Assembly: GCA_964515805.1 (NCBI GenBank)
Contig: CAZEUZ010000179.1
Coordinates: forward strand, 1 to 7,607
DNA: 7,607 bases
Source: CAZEUZ01 sp964515805
GTDB lineage: Bacteria; Pseudomonadota; Gammaproteobacteria; Pseudomonadales; Cellvibrionaceae
Direction: 5' to 3'
Shown here: piece after piece, positions 1 to 6,338 of the stretch
Position numbering within the stretch: position 1 is the first letter of the stretch
Layout of the letters: every line of letters starts with the position of its first letter
Translations under genes and position numbers: made by a program
The notes under the pieces: generated by a model
Databases searched by the model: none
The model's input: only the letters and a program-made list of their open reading frames with translations
Told to the model about the DNA's origin: nothing

Positions 1-1
1 T

Positions 2-697
2 GAACTGCTCCACAATTTTGTACGTGAGGGTGCTCGCTTTCCCGCCTATAATGCGATAGTTGGTAGCGGCAATAATGCGTGTATTTTGCATTACACGGAT
101 AACGACAGACAGATGAAATCAGGGGAGTTGTTTCTGATTGACGCTGGTTGTGAATTAGAACATTACGCTTCCGATATTACTCGCACTTTCCCGGTGAATG
201 GTAAATTTAATCAGCAGCAAAAAGCAGTTTATGAATTAGTATTGGATGCTCAATCCGCAGCGCTTAACAAGGCCAGAGCAGGTAACCATTGGAATGATCC
301 ACATGAAGCATCGGTAACAACTATTGTTCAAGGCTTAATAGATTTAGGGCTGCTCAAAGGTAGTGTGGAAGAAGTGATCAGAACTGATGCCTACAAAAGG
401 TTCTATATGCATCGTATAGGCCATTGGCTTGGTATGGATGTTCACGATGTGGGCGATTATAAAATCGATGGCCAGTGGCGGCTCTTAGAGCCCGGTATGG
501 TAATGACGATAGAACCCGGTATTTATATCGCTCCCGATGATGAGACAGTGGCCAAAAAGTGGCGTGGTATCGGCATTCGCATAGAAGATGATGTGTTGAT
601 CACTAAAAATGGCAATGATGTACTTTCTAAAGATGTCCCCAAAACGGTGCAGGAAATCGAATGCCTTATGAGCAATTCACCACAAACCAACGCATAG
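2..697 (+). CDS. pepP: Xaa-Pro aminopeptidase (aminopeptidase P), 5'-truncated
   Basis: Cytoplasmic metallopeptidase that removes an N-terminal residue preceding proline. The frame is open from base 2, so the window holds only the C-terminal 231 residues of a protein that is about 440 residues in the family; the N-terminal creatinase-like domain lies outside. All five metal ligands of the pita-bread fold are visible: D47 (in DAG), D58 (in SDITRTFP), H141 (in GHWLG), E171 (in TIEPGIYI) and E195 (in GIRIEDDV). The spacing D-11-D matches E. coli PepP, and the second active-site histidine H148 in DVHDVG is also present. The protein should therefore be active. In many gammaproteobacteria pepP is followed by ubiH; here the next gene is unrelated and faces it. 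The stop codon overlaps a 13-bp tandem repeat. Confidence 0.95.
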   Translation, partial: ELLHNFVREGARFPAYNAIVGSGNNACILHYTDNDRQMKSGELFLIDAGCELEHYASDITRTFPVNGKFNQQQKAVYELVLDAQSAALNKARAGNHWNDPHEASVTTIVQGLIDLGLLKGSVEEVIRTDAYKRFYMHRIGHWLGMDVHDVGDYKIDGQWRLLEPGMVMTIEPGIYIAPDDETVAKKWRGIGIRIEDDVLITKNGNDVLSKDVPKTVQEIECLMSNSPQTNA

Positions 698-721
698 TTG
701 GTGTATACAGTTGGTGTATAT
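696..721. repeat. two tandem copies of a 13-bp unit at the pepP stop
   Basis: AGTTGGTGTATAC at 696-708 is followed directly by AGTTGGTGTATAT at 709-721, differing only in the last base. The first copy shares its first bases with the pepP stop codon (695-697). An ACCAAC/GTTGGT stem of 6 bp with a 5-base loop (686-702) overlaps the stop but has no T-run, so a terminator is not supported. Confidence 0.8.
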
Positions 722-749
722 TAACTATTGTTGAGGCCGTCTATCACAA

Positions 750-1100
750 TCACTTTGGATCACATTTCCAAGCCGATGTTGTTGTTAACTTATGAATCAT
801 GTCGTCAGCTTGCGTTTCACAATAAGAAGCATCATTTTCTGCTCTCCAAAGTACTTCGGGATTATTAGGTTGTTCAGTATCTTTGTAGTATATAACTTCA
901 CATGGTAGCGTTTTGGGGGACAGAGGGTAATTAATTTCCACCCGTCTAATGGCATTGCCCATCGTACACCGGTAACCGATTGCGCTTGAGTTATCTTCCG
1001 CTAATTCGTTTGCATGGCCTGCAAACGAGTAGACCGCAGTGAATGCGTACAGTAAGGGCCAAAAAAGACGCAAAATGAGAGCATGAATTTTAGTAGGCAT
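750..1100 (-). CDS. small secreted protein with four cysteines, unknown function
   Basis: A 116-residue protein. The ATG at 1100 is preferred over an in-frame TTG at 1130: a GGAA lies upstream of the ATG, the TTG has no ribosome binding site, and a TTGACA box (1144-1149) would place transcription start after the TTG. Residues 1-30 form a signal peptide (KIH, then a hydrophobic stretch through LFWPLLYAFTAVYSFA, cleavage probably after GHA). The mature part of about 86 residues has cysteines at 45 (YRC), 67 (LPCEV), 94 (SYC) and 113 (WKC), suggesting two disulfides in the periplasm. The pattern YRC - RRVEI - LPCEVIYYK - LWRAEN - YC - WKC resembles a widespread uncharacterised gammaproteobacterial family of about 120-130 residues; this is from memory and no function is claimed. 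The gene faces pepP and lies downstream of the tRNA on the same strand. Confidence 0.8.
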   Translation of the reverse strand: MPTKIHALILRLFWPLLYAFTAVYSFAGHANELAEDNSSAIGYRCTMGNAIRRVEINYPLSPKTLPCEVIYYKDTEQPNNPEVLWRAENDASYCETQADDMIHKLTTTSAWKCDPK

Positions 1101-1120
1101 AAGAATGAGTTCCGAATAAA

Positions 1121-1149
1121 ATGCAATCAAAGTGATGAATTATTGTCAA
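1121..1149 (-). promoter_or_regulatory. possible promoter for the small secreted protein
   Basis: Read leftward, a consensus -35 TTGACA (1149-1144) is followed after 17 bases by TTGCAT (1126-1121), a poor -10 with 3 of 6 matches. A second TTGACA (1201-1196) starts two bases past the tRNA CCA and sits 19 bases from TATACT (1176-1171), an alternative start or readthrough source. Confidence 0.3.
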
Positions 1150-1202
1150 CAGATCCTAGCATAGGAACCGAGTATATTGAGTGAAGTCAAGAATATGTCA
1201 AC

Positions 1203-1279
1203 TGGCGCACCCGGAGGGATTCGAACCCCCGACCAAGTGGTTCGAAGCCACCTACTCTATCCAGCTGAGCTACGGGTGC
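1203..1279 (-). tRNA. tRNA-Arg, anticodon UCG, CCA encoded
   Basis: A complete 77-base cloverleaf on the minus strand. The acceptor stem is GCACCCG/CGGGTGC with discriminator G and an encoded CCA (1205-1203). The D arm is GCTC/GAGT, and the anticodon stem GGTGG/CCACT has one G-U pair at its base. The 7-base loop CTTCGAA places TCG at 1245-1243. The T arm is GGGGG-TTCGAAT-CCCTC. It reads CGA codons. No integrase or duplicated tRNA end is seen next to its 3' end, so the locus does not appear to be an occupied attachment site. Confidence 0.97.
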
Positions 1280-1290
1280 ATGTTGGCAGA

Positions 1291-1319
1291 ATAATACGCA
1301 TCTATAGTCGACAAGTCCA
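1291..1319 (-). promoter_or_regulatory. promoter of the tRNA-Arg gene
   Basis: Read leftward: -35 TGGACT (1319-1314, 4 of 6), a 17-base spacer, and -10 TATTAT (1296-1291, 5 of 6). The mature tRNA begins 11 bases past the -10 box, leaving a leader of only a few bases, normal for a single tRNA gene. Confidence 0.65.
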
Positions 1320-1356
1320 CGTTAAAGCATGAAAAAATATTTTGGTGCTAAAAAGA

Positions 1357-1385
1357 TTCCGATACTAAAGATATAGGGATATAAT
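1357..1385 (+). promoter_or_regulatory. promoter of the cytochrome c gene
   Basis: A perfect -10 TATAAT (1380-1385) lies 17 bases after a weak -35 TTCCGA (1357-1362, 3 of 6). Transcription would start near 1392, giving a leader of almost 80 bases that contains the inverted repeat at 1400-1426. The weak -35 suggests an activator may be needed; that is inference. Confidence 0.5.
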
Positions 1386-1399
1386 CGCCCTAGCTTAAA

Positions 1400-1426
1400 C
1401 CAGTTTAGTTTGGAAAATAAAACTGG
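1400..1426 (+). promoter_or_regulatory. inverted repeat in the cytochrome leader
   Basis: CCAGTTT (1400-1406) and AAACTGG (1420-1426) form a perfect 7-bp stem around a 13-base loop. It ends 29 bases before the ribosome binding site. It could be an operator or an mRNA hairpin; there is no T-run. Confidence 0.4.
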
Positions 1427-1469
1427 AAACAGAAATTAAAAATCAATCGGGAATCAAGGGGAGCGCTCA

Positions 1470-1972
1470 GTGAGAAACACGCTAACGGCATTGGTATTTT
1501 CTATATTAATCAGTATCCTAAGCCTTTCGCTGAGCAGTGTGTCTGCGGGAACTATGCAAGAAAAGATGGATGAACGCATCAAGCCTGTTGGATCTTTATG
1601 TATGGTGGGCGAACCTTGCGCTACTGCTCAATCAGTCGCTCGTCGAGGCCTTAGTGAAAAAAGGTCTGGGGAAGAAATCTATAACTCAAACTGTGTGGCG
1701 TGTCATGCCAGTGGTGCTGCCGGTGCGCCGATCGTCGGTGCAAACGAAGCGTCAGTTACTGCCTGGACCCCTCGAATTAGCAAGGGTATGGAGACCTTAT
1801 TTACCAACTCAATCGGTGGTATTAATGCCATGCCCGCCATGGGGCTGTGCATGGACTGCACGGATGAAGACATAAAATTGACGGTTTGCCATATGATCGA
1901 CGTTGTGTTTCCTGTCGATGCAATAACAAAAGAAGTAAAAGCGGCATGCGCCGCAGTTGAAGGTAATTAGTT
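1470..1972 (+). CDS. periplasmic cytochrome c5-like monohaem protein
   Basis: A 166-residue exported electron carrier. Start GTG at 1470 is fixed by a strong AAGGGGAG ribosome binding site (1456-1463). Residues 1-26 are a signal peptide with cleavage after VSA. The haem site CVACH is at 75-79 (C75, C78, and H79 as axial ligand), followed by GAPIVG. The second axial ligand is probably M121 in INAMP. CMDC at 127-130 followed by TDEDI is the hallmark of cytochrome c5, where the two cysteines form a disulfide. The protein is longer than a plain c5 because of an N-terminal segment (27-65) containing C44 and C50 and a C-terminal extension with C140 and C160, so up to two extra disulfides are possible. 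Likely a soluble or membrane-associated shuttle to a terminal oxidase or reductase; the partner is not visible here. It is monocistronic with its own promoter. Confidence 0.88.
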
Positions 1973-2043
1973 TTCGTTTACTTATACTATAGCGGATTAT
2001 CGGCGCAGCTGATTACATGATTGTTTTAGCCTTCGTTTAGTGC

Positions 2044-2082
2044 TTTCAAATAGTATTCTCAAATAGTACCTTCAAATACATT
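2044..2082. repeat. three tandem copies of a 13-bp unit
   Basis: The core TCAAATA recurs at 2046, 2059 and 2072, exactly 13 bases apart. The first two copies share TCAAATAGTA; the third is TCAAATACAT. It lies in the gap between the cytochrome and the antiporter. Regular spacing of just over one helical turn could suit a DNA-binding protein, or it may be slippage duplication. Confidence 0.7.
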
Positions 2083-2139
2083 TTCTTCATTCAGTGCTAA
2101 GCCGAAAAGATGGCTCTCGTCGCTGAAGTCTATTGCGTC

Positions 2140-2153
2140 GTTGATGAATCAAC
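2140..2153. promoter_or_regulatory. perfect 14-bp palindrome upstream of the antiporter
   Basis: GTTGAT (2140-2145), GA, ATCAAC (2148-2153). It is 79 bases before the antiporter start and so placed like an operator. The TTGAT/ATCAA arms recall an FNR box, but the spacer is 2 instead of 4 bases. The regulator is unknown. Confidence 0.35.
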
Positions 2154-2212
2154 ATCTCTCTAAGTCCTCGGTAAGCCAACCTACTTCTGCGCAAGATTTA
2201 TCACTTATTCAA

Positions 2213-2225
2213 CCATGTATCATGG
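2213..2225 (+). promoter_or_regulatory. small hairpin over the antiporter translation start region
   Basis: CCATG (2213-2217), TAT, CATGG (2221-2225) can form a 5-bp hairpin whose 3' arm holds the only G pair that could act as a ribosome binding site, six bases before the ATG at 2232. There is no real Shine-Dalgarno sequence, so weak or structure-controlled translation is possible. Confidence 0.3.
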
Positions 2226-2231
2226 CAATTT

Positions 2232-3938
2232 ATGGATATTAGTCTACTGCAAGACACGCTGAAACTATTATTTTTTGCTGTTGTTATCGCCGTTATCTTT
2301 AGGCGTATCAGGTTACCGTTCATTTTAGGTTACCTGTTCATTGGTACGCTCGTCGGGCCCAATGCCTTGGGAATTATTGAAAATAATAGCACTACATTAT
2401 TGTTAGGTGAGATTGGCGTGGCGCTATTGTTATTTTCCATCGGGCTGGAATTTTCCATCGGTAAATTTATGGCGATGCGAAACGTGCTGTTTGGTTTAGG
2501 CGCTACTCAGGTATTTATCGGAACGGTATCGGGTATGCTGATAGCGATGATGATAGGGATTCACTGGCAAGCGGCATTAATTATCGGCGGGGCGCTTTCC
2601 TTATCGTCTACCGCGATAGTTATCAAACAATTGGTGGAGCAGCTGGAGTTGCACGAACCTCACGGAAGATTGGCGGTAGGTATTCTATTGTTTCAAGATT
2701 TAGCGGCAGTGCCCTTCCTGGTTATGATTCCGCTACTCGCTGTCAGCAGCGATGGACAGCAGTTAATGACGCCGTTATTTTTTGCTCTGTGCAAAGGTAT
2801 CGCCGCATTGGCCGTCATGCTTATTGTAGGTCGATGGCTGTTGCGACCTTTTTTTGATGAGGTTGCCCATGGTCACTCGCCTGAATTGTTCACCTTCACG
2901 ACTTTGTTGGTTGCGCTAGCGGCTGCTTGGATGACTCATTCACTGGGATTATCCTTTGCTTTCGGCGCTTTTGTGGCTGGAATGATGTTAAGTGAAACAC
3001 AATATCGCCATCAGATAGAAGTGGATATACGTCCCTTTCGGGATTTGTTGCTGGCGCTGTTTTTTATGATTGTCGGCATGCAACTCGATTTTAGTGTACT
3101 AAGAGAGCAGTGGTACTGGGTGCTATTATTAGTCTTAGGGATAATGCTGGGTAAAGGCATGGTGATCAGCTTATTGACTCGAATAATAGGCTACGATGCC
3201 ACTGTTTCCTTGCGTACTGGTATTACATTGGGGCAGGGTTCAGAATTTGGCATCGCCTTGTTAACACTGGCGCTATCAACGGGTTTAATCGGTGTAGCCG
3301 AGATTCAACCCGTGTTGTTGTCAGTCGTCATTTCCATGGCGCTCTCACCATTGATGCTCCACCATGGCCATAGGTTTGTTCGTCACTTGCCGTTTTTAGG
3401 GGATGATTCAGTCACTGCGCTAAATTCGTTAACTGATAGTGACGACCAACTGCGGGATCATGTAGTGATTTGCGGTTTTGGCCACACAGGACAACATATT
3501 GCTAAATTTTTGAAGTTGGAGGGAATTCAGTACCATGCATTGGACACTGATGTCAAAGCCATCAATCGTGCTTTACATAACAATGAGAAGATTTTTTTTG
3601 GCGATGCAGCTAATCCGGATATTCTTCGCGCCGTCAATTTGCAGGTTGCCAAAGCCGTTGTTATCAGTTTTGAGTCGACACCGGTGGCCATCAAGGTATT
3701 ACAAGCTATTCGGAGCATTCATCCAGATGTACCCGTTATCGTCAGAGCGCGCGATAATCCAGCTGCAAAAGAGTTGTCGGCCGCTGGTGCAACGGAAGTG
3801 ATCCCACAAGACATTGAAGCCAGCATGATGTTGACGACCCATTTATTATTAGCGCTAGATGTACCTGTAGATGACGTATTGTTACAAATAAAAATGGCTC
3901 AGCGTTATCGCTACCCTGCATTACAACAGGAAAATTAG
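2232..3938 (+). CDS. KefB/KefC-like CPA2 cation:proton antiporter with RCK_N domain
   Basis: A 568-residue inner-membrane protein of the monovalent cation:proton antiporter-2 family, probably exchanging K+ (or Na+) for H+. Residues 1-380 are the Na+/H+ exchanger domain with about a dozen hydrophobic segments. Family signatures are RRIRLPFILGYLFIGTLVGP (24-43), LLLFSIGLEFSIGKF (65-79), the LLFQD motif with Q155 and D156 in the unwound transport helix, and GQGSEFGIALL (334-344). Residues 409-525 form a cytoplasmic TrkA_N/RCK_N Rossmann domain: GFGHTG nucleotide loop at 415-420, D438 at the end of strand 2, GDAANPDIL at 457. The chain ends soon after this domain, with no RCK_C domain, as in E. 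coli KefB/KefC (about 600 residues). No KefF/KefG-type oxidoreductase is next door, so glutathione-electrophile gating cannot be assumed. It begins at the only plausible in-frame start, with a weak ribosome binding site. Confidence 0.92.
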   Translation: MDISLLQDTLKLLFFAVVIAVIFRRIRLPFILGYLFIGTLVGPNALGIIENNSTTLLLGEIGVALLLFSIGLEFSIGKFMAMRNVLFGLGATQVFIGTVSGMLIAMMIGIHWQAALIIGGALSLSSTAIVIKQLVEQLELHEPHGRLAVGILLFQDLAAVPFLVMIPLLAVSSDGQQLMTPLFFALCKGIAALAVMLIVGRWLLRPFFDEVAHGHSPELFTFTTLLVALAAAWMTHSLGLSFAFGAFVAGMMLSETQYRHQIEVDIRPFRDLLLALFFMIVGMQLDFSVLREQWYWVLLLVLGIMLGKGMVISLLTRIIGYDATVSLRTGITLGQGSEFGIALLTLALSTGLIGVAEIQPVLLSVVISMALSPLMLHHGHRFVRHLPFLGDDSVTALNSLTDSDDQLRDHVVICGFGHTGQHIAKFLKLEGIQYHALDTDVKAINRALHNNEKIFFGDAANPDILRAVNLQVAKAVVISFESTPVAIKVLQAIRSIHPDVPVIVRARDNPAAKELSAAGATEVIPQDIEASMMLTTHLLLALDVPVDDVLLQIKMAQRYRYPALQQEN

Positions 3939-3939
3939 C

Positions 3940-4062
3940 TCGTGCCAGTACCTTCAATCAATTTTTATCATGATGGCTGAATTGGTACCTATTAGAGATA
4001 TTAAAATTTTTAAACACAAGATACACTAAGAGTTTAGCTTCCTGATAAGTCGTCGTGCCAGT
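3940..4062. repeat. direct repeat TCGTGCCAGT flanking the antiporter-OLD gap
   Basis: TCGTGCCAGT occurs exactly at 3940-3949, just after the antiporter stop, and at 4053-4062, just before the OLD gene. Both copies are followed by loosely similar sequence that runs into an ATTTTTAT near 3962 and 4082. No third copy is seen after the OLD gene, so these are not the ends of an insertion carrying it. Confidence 0.55.
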
Positions 4063-4087
4063 CGTTTCGAGATCAAGAGAAATTTTT

Positions 4088-6013
4088 ATGTTTATTCTAA
4101 AAAAAGCGGTAATCAACAAATACAAAAGTTACACCACCGAATCTGAAGTAAAATTAGAAGAAGATATAACCGTCCTGGTCGGCAAAAATGAGAGTGGTAA
4201 AAGTGCCTTTTTAGAGGCATTGGCAAAGTTTCACTACTTTACTCATGATGAAAAATTCAAATTTGACGCTACCCATGACTACCCTCGTCGTGAACTGACA
4301 AAATTCAGAAAATCAAAGACACCCTTTGAAGTCATCAAGTGCTTTTTTGAAATTGATGAAGATGGCTTAAGTCATATCGCCAATGATATCGGTGAAGGTG
4401 TTTTTACCTCAAAACAATTTACGGTAGCTGCTAAATACGGCAGCGTAAGGCGCTGGGGCGGGTATACAGCGGCCGATGAGCGAAATTATATAGATGCACT
4501 GGTGGTACAATACGATCTGTCCGATAGTGCTCAAAAACTCGCCAAACAATGCCAAACTGTCAAAGATTTTATCGGCTTGTCATCCAGCGGGGTCAGCGAT
4601 GCCGGCCTGTTGTCGGCGATAGATGAAGTCAATAAGAAAATCGTACCCCACGCCTATCCTTGGGATAACCTTATAGAGGGTTACGTTGTCAAGCACCATT
4701 TAACCCCAAATCTACCAAGATTTTGGTACTTCAACGAATATCATGAATTACCATCGCGAATAAGCATTGAAGATATCAAGCATGGCGCCACTTCAGGCGA
4801 CATATCGCAAAAGCAACTTGAAACAGCAAAAGCCCTATTTGAACTGGCAAATATTGATATTGATGAACTGTTGCAATCAGATGATTTTGAATCGTTTGTT
4901 GCAGAGTTAGAAGCCACGGCGAATGAGGTGACCGATAAGATATTTGACTATTGGTCGACCAACGATAAATTGGAAATTCAATTTGCCATTGAGTCAAAAC
5001 CCCGCGATGACCAAGCACCTGAAAAAATTCTGCATATCAGAATTAAAGATAAGAAAAACAGGGTCTCATTGCCGCTAACAAGCCGTAGTAAAGGTTTCAA
5101 TTGGTTCTTCTCCTTTATTGTTTGGTTTAGCAAGATTCAGGATGAAGAAAGTCGTAATTTTATCCTGTTGCTAGATGAACCAGGGCTGAATCTCCATGCT
5201 TCAGCTCAAGCCGACCTGCTGCGGTTTATTGAAGAGCTTTCCGAACATTACCAGATTTTGTACACCACTCATTCGCCGTTTATGCTGGATGCAAAAAGGA
5301 TGAATCGCGTCAGAACGGTCTACGACTCCGATAATGGCAGTATGATTTCTGACGTGTTGCAAGAACAGGATCCCGATACACTCTTTCCTTTGCAGGCGGC
5401 GATCGGTTACGGCATTGCGCAAAATCTGTCGGTATCGCAAAACAACCTGCTGGTTGAAAGTCCGGCAGCGATTAACTATTTGACCTTTATGTCCAACTTG
5501 CTGGAAAGTGAAGGGCGAGCAGGGTTGCGGGATGATATTACTCTGGCGCCCGTAGGTGGCCTGGATAAGGTCATGTCTTTTACACTGTTGCTTCGTGATC
5601 CGGATTTAAACGTTGCCTGTCTGTTCAATAGCTTCGATAGTGTTAAGAGTGAACAATCGTTGAGCAACATGATCCAGTCGAAAATCCTACAGCATAATCG
5701 GATACTATTTTTCGACAAATTTAGTGGTGACACGGTCGATAAGGCTGATATTGAAGATATGTTTGAGAAATCGGAATATCTCAGGATATTTGGTGAAGCT
5801 TTCCCCGACTATAAAGGTATAGTCGTTGCCGACCTGGATGAGACAACACCCACCGTATTACTGCAGTTAAAGGCAATACGTAGTGAAAGAGATTTTAACC
5901 ACTACAAGCCTTCCCAGGTTCTGCTGAGTATGGGGCTTAATGCCGATGATTTCTCGAATCAAACTCTAGACAGGTTTGAGACAATCTTTTCAGAAATCAA
6001 TAAGTTGTTTTAG
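4088..6013 (+). CDS. OLD-family ATPase with TOPRIM-like C-terminal domain
   Basis: A 641-residue protein of the overcoming-lysogenization-defect (OLD) type: an ABC/SMC-like ATPase fused to a TOPRIM nuclease-like domain, a family linked to phage defence and DNA repair. ATG 4088 is chosen because AAGAGA sits 7 bases upstream and the product then starts MFILKKAVINKYKS, running straight into the first ATPase strand; an in-frame GTG at 4055 adds 11 unlikely residues. Motifs: Walker A GKNESGKS (32-39), signature-like SRSKGF (332-337), Walker B ILLLDEP (359-365), D-loop LNLHASAQ and switch His in TTHSPF (H395). The C-terminal part starts with NNLLVESP (E457), then APVGG, then LFNSFDS (512-518) where a DxD-like acidic pair is expected, and ADIEDMF (553-559). 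N514 at the first acidic position is odd and may reduce nuclease activity. No UvrD-like GajB partner is adjacent, so it looks like a stand-alone class 1 OLD. A strong hairpin follows. Confidence 0.85.
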   Translation: MFILKKAVINKYKSYTTESEVKLEEDITVLVGKNESGKSAFLEALAKFHYFTHDEKFKFDATHDYPRRELTKFRKSKTPFEVIKCFFEIDEDGLSHIANDIGEGVFTSKQFTVAAKYGSVRRWGGYTAADERNYIDALVVQYDLSDSAQKLAKQCQTVKDFIGLSSSGVSDAGLLSAIDEVNKKIVPHAYPWDNLIEGYVVKHHLTPNLPRFWYFNEYHELPSRISIEDIKHGATSGDISQKQLETAKALFELANIDIDELLQSDDFESFVAELEATANEVTDKIFDYWSTNDKLEIQFAIESKPRDDQAPEKILHIRIKDKKNRVSLPLTSRSKGFNWFFSFIVWFSKIQDEESRNFILLLDEPGLNLHASAQADLLRFIEELSEHYQILYTTHSPFMLDAKRMNRVRTVYDSDNGSMISDVLQEQDPDTLFPLQAAIGYGIAQNLSVSQNNLLVESPAAINYLTFMSNLLESEGRAGLRDDITLAPVGGLDKVMSFTLLLRDPDLNVACLFNSFDSVKSEQSLSNMIQSKILQHNRILFFDKFSGDTVDKADIEDMFEKSEYLRIFGEAFPDYKGIVVADLDETTPTVLLQLKAIRSERDFNHYKPSQVLLSMGLNADDFSNQTLDRFETIFSEINKLF

Positions 6014-6049
6014 AGAAAAAGTACGGCCAACAATATCTCCTCACAGAAT

Positions 6050-6083
6050 TAAATTTCCCTGGCTATGCAGCCAGGGAAATTTA
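6050..6083. terminator. strong 15-bp hairpin, probable bidirectional terminator
   Basis: The arms TAAATTTCCCTGGCT (6050-6064) and AGCCAGGGAAATTTA (6069-6083) pair without mismatch around the loop ATGC. The stem is GC-rich at its top and A/T at its base, so either strand gives a U-containing tail (AAATTTATT on plus, AAATTTAATT on minus). It lies 37 bases after the OLD stop and separates that gene from the Zur region. Confidence 0.85.
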
Positions 6084-6102
6084 TTCCTATAGCAGAGCTC
6101 CC

Positions 6103-6270
6103 TTGAGGTTCTCTCTAATTTTGGCAGCACTTTTCCCGTTGGCTGAAGCTATGGCAGAGAATAACTTTCAACCACTAAGAATTTCTTATTCGTTCGCCAA
6201 AAGGGTATTAATAATATACTGTACAGCATTTTTGATATGTTGTGACATATCAATTCAACCAAAGAGTTAG
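6103..6270 (+). pseudogene. signal-peptide-like reading frame, possible gene remnant
   Basis: A 55-residue frame from TTG 6103 begins MRFSLILAALFPLAEAMA, a textbook signal peptide with cleavage after AMA, then continues ENNFQPLRISYSFAKRV, becomes hydrophobic with several cysteines, and stops. There is no convincing ribosome binding site (only GAGCT), and the last third overlaps a promoter and a palindrome. It looks like the 5' end of a lost exported-protein gene whose body is gone. Chance cannot be excluded in so short a frame. Confidence 0.3.
6215..6253 (+). promoter_or_regulatory. probable promoter and 22-bp palindromic operator of the small-gene/zur unit
   Basis: A -10-like TATACT (6215-6220), with only a poor -35 upstream (TTCGCC at 6193), is followed by CTGTACAG (6219-6226) and then a perfect 9-4-9 palindrome: TTGATATGT (6232-6240), TGTG, ACATATCAA (6245-6253). 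It would sit right at the transcription start, a place for repression. The adjacent Zur-like protein is the natural candidate for autoregulation, but the palindrome is not a clear match to the known gammaproteobacterial Zur consensus (GTTATA-n-TATAAC core). Confidence 0.5.
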
Positions 6271-6285
6271 CTTACTTAGAGCTAA
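6267..6285 (+). repeat. 6-bp inverted repeat in the leader of the small gene
   Basis: TTAGCT (6267-6272) and AGCTAA (6280-6285) pair around a 7-base loop. It lies between the palindrome and the ribosome binding site; there is no T-run after it. Confidence 0.3.
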
Positions 6286-6338
6286 AAGAGCCAAAGTCGG
6301 TTCTCGCAGATAATTATGTATATAAATAGGAGAAAAAC

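Noticed and set aside
1153..1165. TCCTA-GCA-TAGGA as terminator of the tRNA gene
   Set aside because: Only a 5-bp stem with a 3-base loop and no T-run on the minus strand.
1537..1875. 112-residue plus-strand frame inside the cytochrome gene
   Set aside because: Out-of-frame shadow of a gene with a signal peptide, haem motif and strong ribosome binding site; no protein-like features of its own.
2141..2152. TTGAT-GA-ATCAA as an FNR box
   Set aside because: The FNR spacer is four bases; two would not place the half-sites correctly.
3527..3957. Small frames on both strands over the end of the antiporter gene
   Set aside because: They overlap the well-conserved RCK_N domain coding sequence and lack ribosome binding sites or recognisable motifs.
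4055..4087. GTG at 4055 as the OLD start
   Set aside because: It adds 11 residues without family support; the ATG at 4088 has a spaced AAGAGA and starts at the expected first strand.
4776..5733. Three minus-strand frames of about 80 residues within the OLD gene
   Set aside because: Antisense shadows of conserved ATPase and TOPRIM coding sequence with odd composition.
6219..6226. CTGTACAG as a LexA (SOS) box
   Set aside because: LexA sites need CTGT and ACAG separated by eight bases; here they abut.
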